64,000 bases of DNA from Ancylobacter pratisalsi. Its GTDB lineage: Bacteria; Pseudomonadota; Alphaproteobacteria; Rhizobiales; Xanthobacteraceae. How positions within the stretch are numbered: position 1 is the stretch's first letter; the number at the start of each line of letters is the position of its first letter. Shown here one piece after another: positions 63,043-64,000 of this stretch. Made by a program: the position numbers and the translations under genes. Below the pieces are notes generated by a model. That model did not search any database and had not been told where the DNA came from. It saw nothing but the letters and a program-made list of their open reading frames with translations. Where the stretch lies: assembly GCF_010669125.1 (NCBI RefSeq), contig NZ_CP048630.1, positions 2,182,001-2,246,000 on the forward strand, given 5' to 3'.

Positions 63043-64000
63043 ATGAAAAATTTGCAAGCCTTCGGTCTGGGAGCGATCACCGCTCTCGGCATGACGGCCA
63101 TGTCCATGCTGCCGGCGGCGGCGGCCTGGGAGCCCACCAAGCCGGTTGAGTTCATTGTCCCGGCCGGTACCGGCGGCGGCGCCGACCAGATGGCCCGCAC
63201 GCTTCAGGGCATCATTGCCAAGCATGACCTGATGTCGTCGCCTCTCGTGGTGATCAACAAGTCCGGTGGCGCCGGCGGTGAGGGCTTCCTCGACGTCAAG
63301 GGCAGCAAGGCCAATCCGCACAAGATCATCATCTCGCTGTCGAACCTGTTCACCACCCCGCTCGCGACCGGCATTCCCTTCAACTGGAAGGACATGACCC
63401 CCGTTGCCATGCTGGCGCTGGACGAGTTCGTGCTGTGGGTGAATGCCCAGGAGCCCTACAAGACCGCTCAGGAATATGTCGCGGCTATCAAGGCGGCGCC
63501 GGACGGCACCTTCAAGATGGGCGGCACCGGCTCGAAGTCGGAAGACCAGATCATCACCGTCGCCCTGCAGAAGGCGATCGGCAAGAAGATCACCTACATC
63601 CCGTATAAGGGCGGCGGAGAAGTGGCCGTGCAGCTCGTGGGCGGTCACATCAACTCGTCGGTGAACAACCCGATCGAGGCGGTCTCCCAGTGGCGCGGTG
63701 ACAAGCTCCGCCCGCTGTGCGTGTTCGACGACAAGACCCTGCCCTACACCGACAAGATCCTCGGCGATGCTTCCTGGTCCTCGATCCCGACCTGCAAGTC
63801 GGCCGGCCTGGATGTCGAATACCTCATGCTGCGCGGCATCTTCATGCCCCCGGGCGTGTCCGAGGAGCAGGTCGCGTACTTCGTCGACCTGTTCAAGAAG
63901 GTCCGCGAGACGCCTGAGTGGAAGCAGCTGATGAAGGACGGTGCCTTCAATCAGAGCTTCATGGCTGGTGACGAGTTCAAGGCGTGGCTCGACCAGACCG
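63043..64000 (+). CDS. Bug/TctC-family tricarboxylate transporter substrate-binding protein (partial, cut by window end)
   Basis: At least 319 residues before the window ends. A Sec signal peptide (MKNLQAFGLGAITALGMTAM, cleaved near AAAAWEP) is followed by the Bug opening KPVEFIVPAGTGGGADQMAR, the domain-1 loop VINKSGGAGGEGFLDVK, and later KMGGTGSKSEDQII and YIPYKGGGEVAVQLVGGH. It captures carboxylates for a TctAB-type transporter, whose genes might follow beyond the edge. It differs strongly from the orphan Bug protein at 3.2-4.2 kb. GGGAAGG lies 9 nt before the ATG. Confidence 0.92.
   Translation, partial: MKNLQAFGLGAITALGMTAMSMLPAAAAWEPTKPVEFIVPAGTGGGADQMARTLQGIIAKHDLMSSPLVVINKSGGAGGEGFLDVKGSKANPHKIIISLSNLFTTPLATGIPFNWKDMTPVAMLALDEFVLWVNAQEPYKTAQEYVAAIKAAPDGTFKMGGTGSKSEDQIITVALQKAIGKKITYIPYKGGGEVAVQLVGGHINSSVNNPIEAVSQWRGDKLRPLCVFDDKTLPYTDKILGDASWSSIPTCKSAGLDVEYLMLRGIFMPPGVSEEQVAYFVDLFKKVRETPEWKQLMKDGAFNQSFMAGDEFKAWLDQT

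Overview
The window is a stretch of GC-rich (roughly two-thirds G+C by eye) alphaproteobacterial chromosome. Gene content and order point to the Hyphomicrobiales (Rhizobiales), possibly a Xanthobacteraceae-like member. The supporting blocks are tspO/HIG1-like/cobO/rhomboid/etfBA/3-hydroxybutyryl-CoA dehydrogenase, proA-nadD-rsfS-rlmH-envC-ctpA-rppH, glnK-amtB-aminotransferase-ftsK-lolA-xth and lptM-lysA-TIGR02302-hpt-ftsE-ftsX. The family assignment is inference from remembered gene order, not from a database search. I see no rRNA, tRNA, CRISPR array, prophage or intact insertion sequence.

Layout. 1-7.2 kb: catabolic and accessory genes. These are a small secreted protein, methylmalonate-semialdehyde dehydrogenase with a divergent LysR regulator, an orphan Bug/TctC solute-binding protein, and a DapA-family lyase with an FAD amino-acid oxidoreductase. 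7.2-10.1 kb: a MerR regulator divergent from a Zn/Cd/Pb P-type ATPase, with a textbook 19-bp-spacer MerR promoter. 10.1-13.5 kb: argH, tlpA and an EamA transporter. 13.5-19.4 kb: a long minus-strand run for beta-oxidation electron transfer (hbd, etfA, etfB), rhomboid, cobalamin adenosyltransferase, a HIG1-like protein and TspO, then a host-attachment-type protein behind an FNR/FixK-type box. 19.5-27.7 kb: BrkB/YihY and the proA-to-rppH housekeeping block. 27.7-32.9 kb: a TetR-RND efflux operon with two operator copies around its promoter. 33-39.6 kb: LON-domain protein, CnoX-like thioredoxin, YbaK-type editing protein, PuuD-like hydrolase, GntR regulator, Trm112, UbiH-like hydroxylase and TesB. 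39.8-48 kb: sigma-54-type glnK-amtB, aminotransferase, ftsK, lolA and xth. 47.9-57.9 kb: lptM-like lipoprotein, lysA, TIGR02302, hpt, ftsEX, YdcF, a small unknown gene behind a LexA-type SOS box, gamma-glutamylcyclotransferase and DUF2125. 58-62.3 kb: an Entner-Doudoroff operon zwf-pgl-edd. The window ends in a second Bug/TctC protein, cut at the edge, behind an AT-rich gap.

How the genes work together. zwf-pgl-edd convert glucose-6-phosphate to 2-keto-3-deoxy-6-phosphogluconate. hbd with etfAB and mmsA serve acyl-CoA and valine catabolism. glnK-amtB handle ammonium uptake and sensing. envC, ftsK and ftsEX act at the division septum and lolA at the outer membrane. The MerR/P-ATPase and TetR/RND pairs are separate export and stress modules.

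The most interesting signals lie outside the coding regions. They are a GTTC-N7-GTTC SOS box abutting the start codon of an unrecognised 108-residue protein (55.7 kb), a perfect four-copy 11-bp tandem array upstream of brkB (20.4 kb), paired TetR operators (27.7 kb), an FNR/FixK-type box (19.4 kb) and a TTGT-N8-ACAA HexR-type site upstream of zwf (62.5 kb). In the coding regions, a 144-residue protein between ctpA and rppH looks like the leftover N-terminus of a divergent polysaccharide deacetylase.
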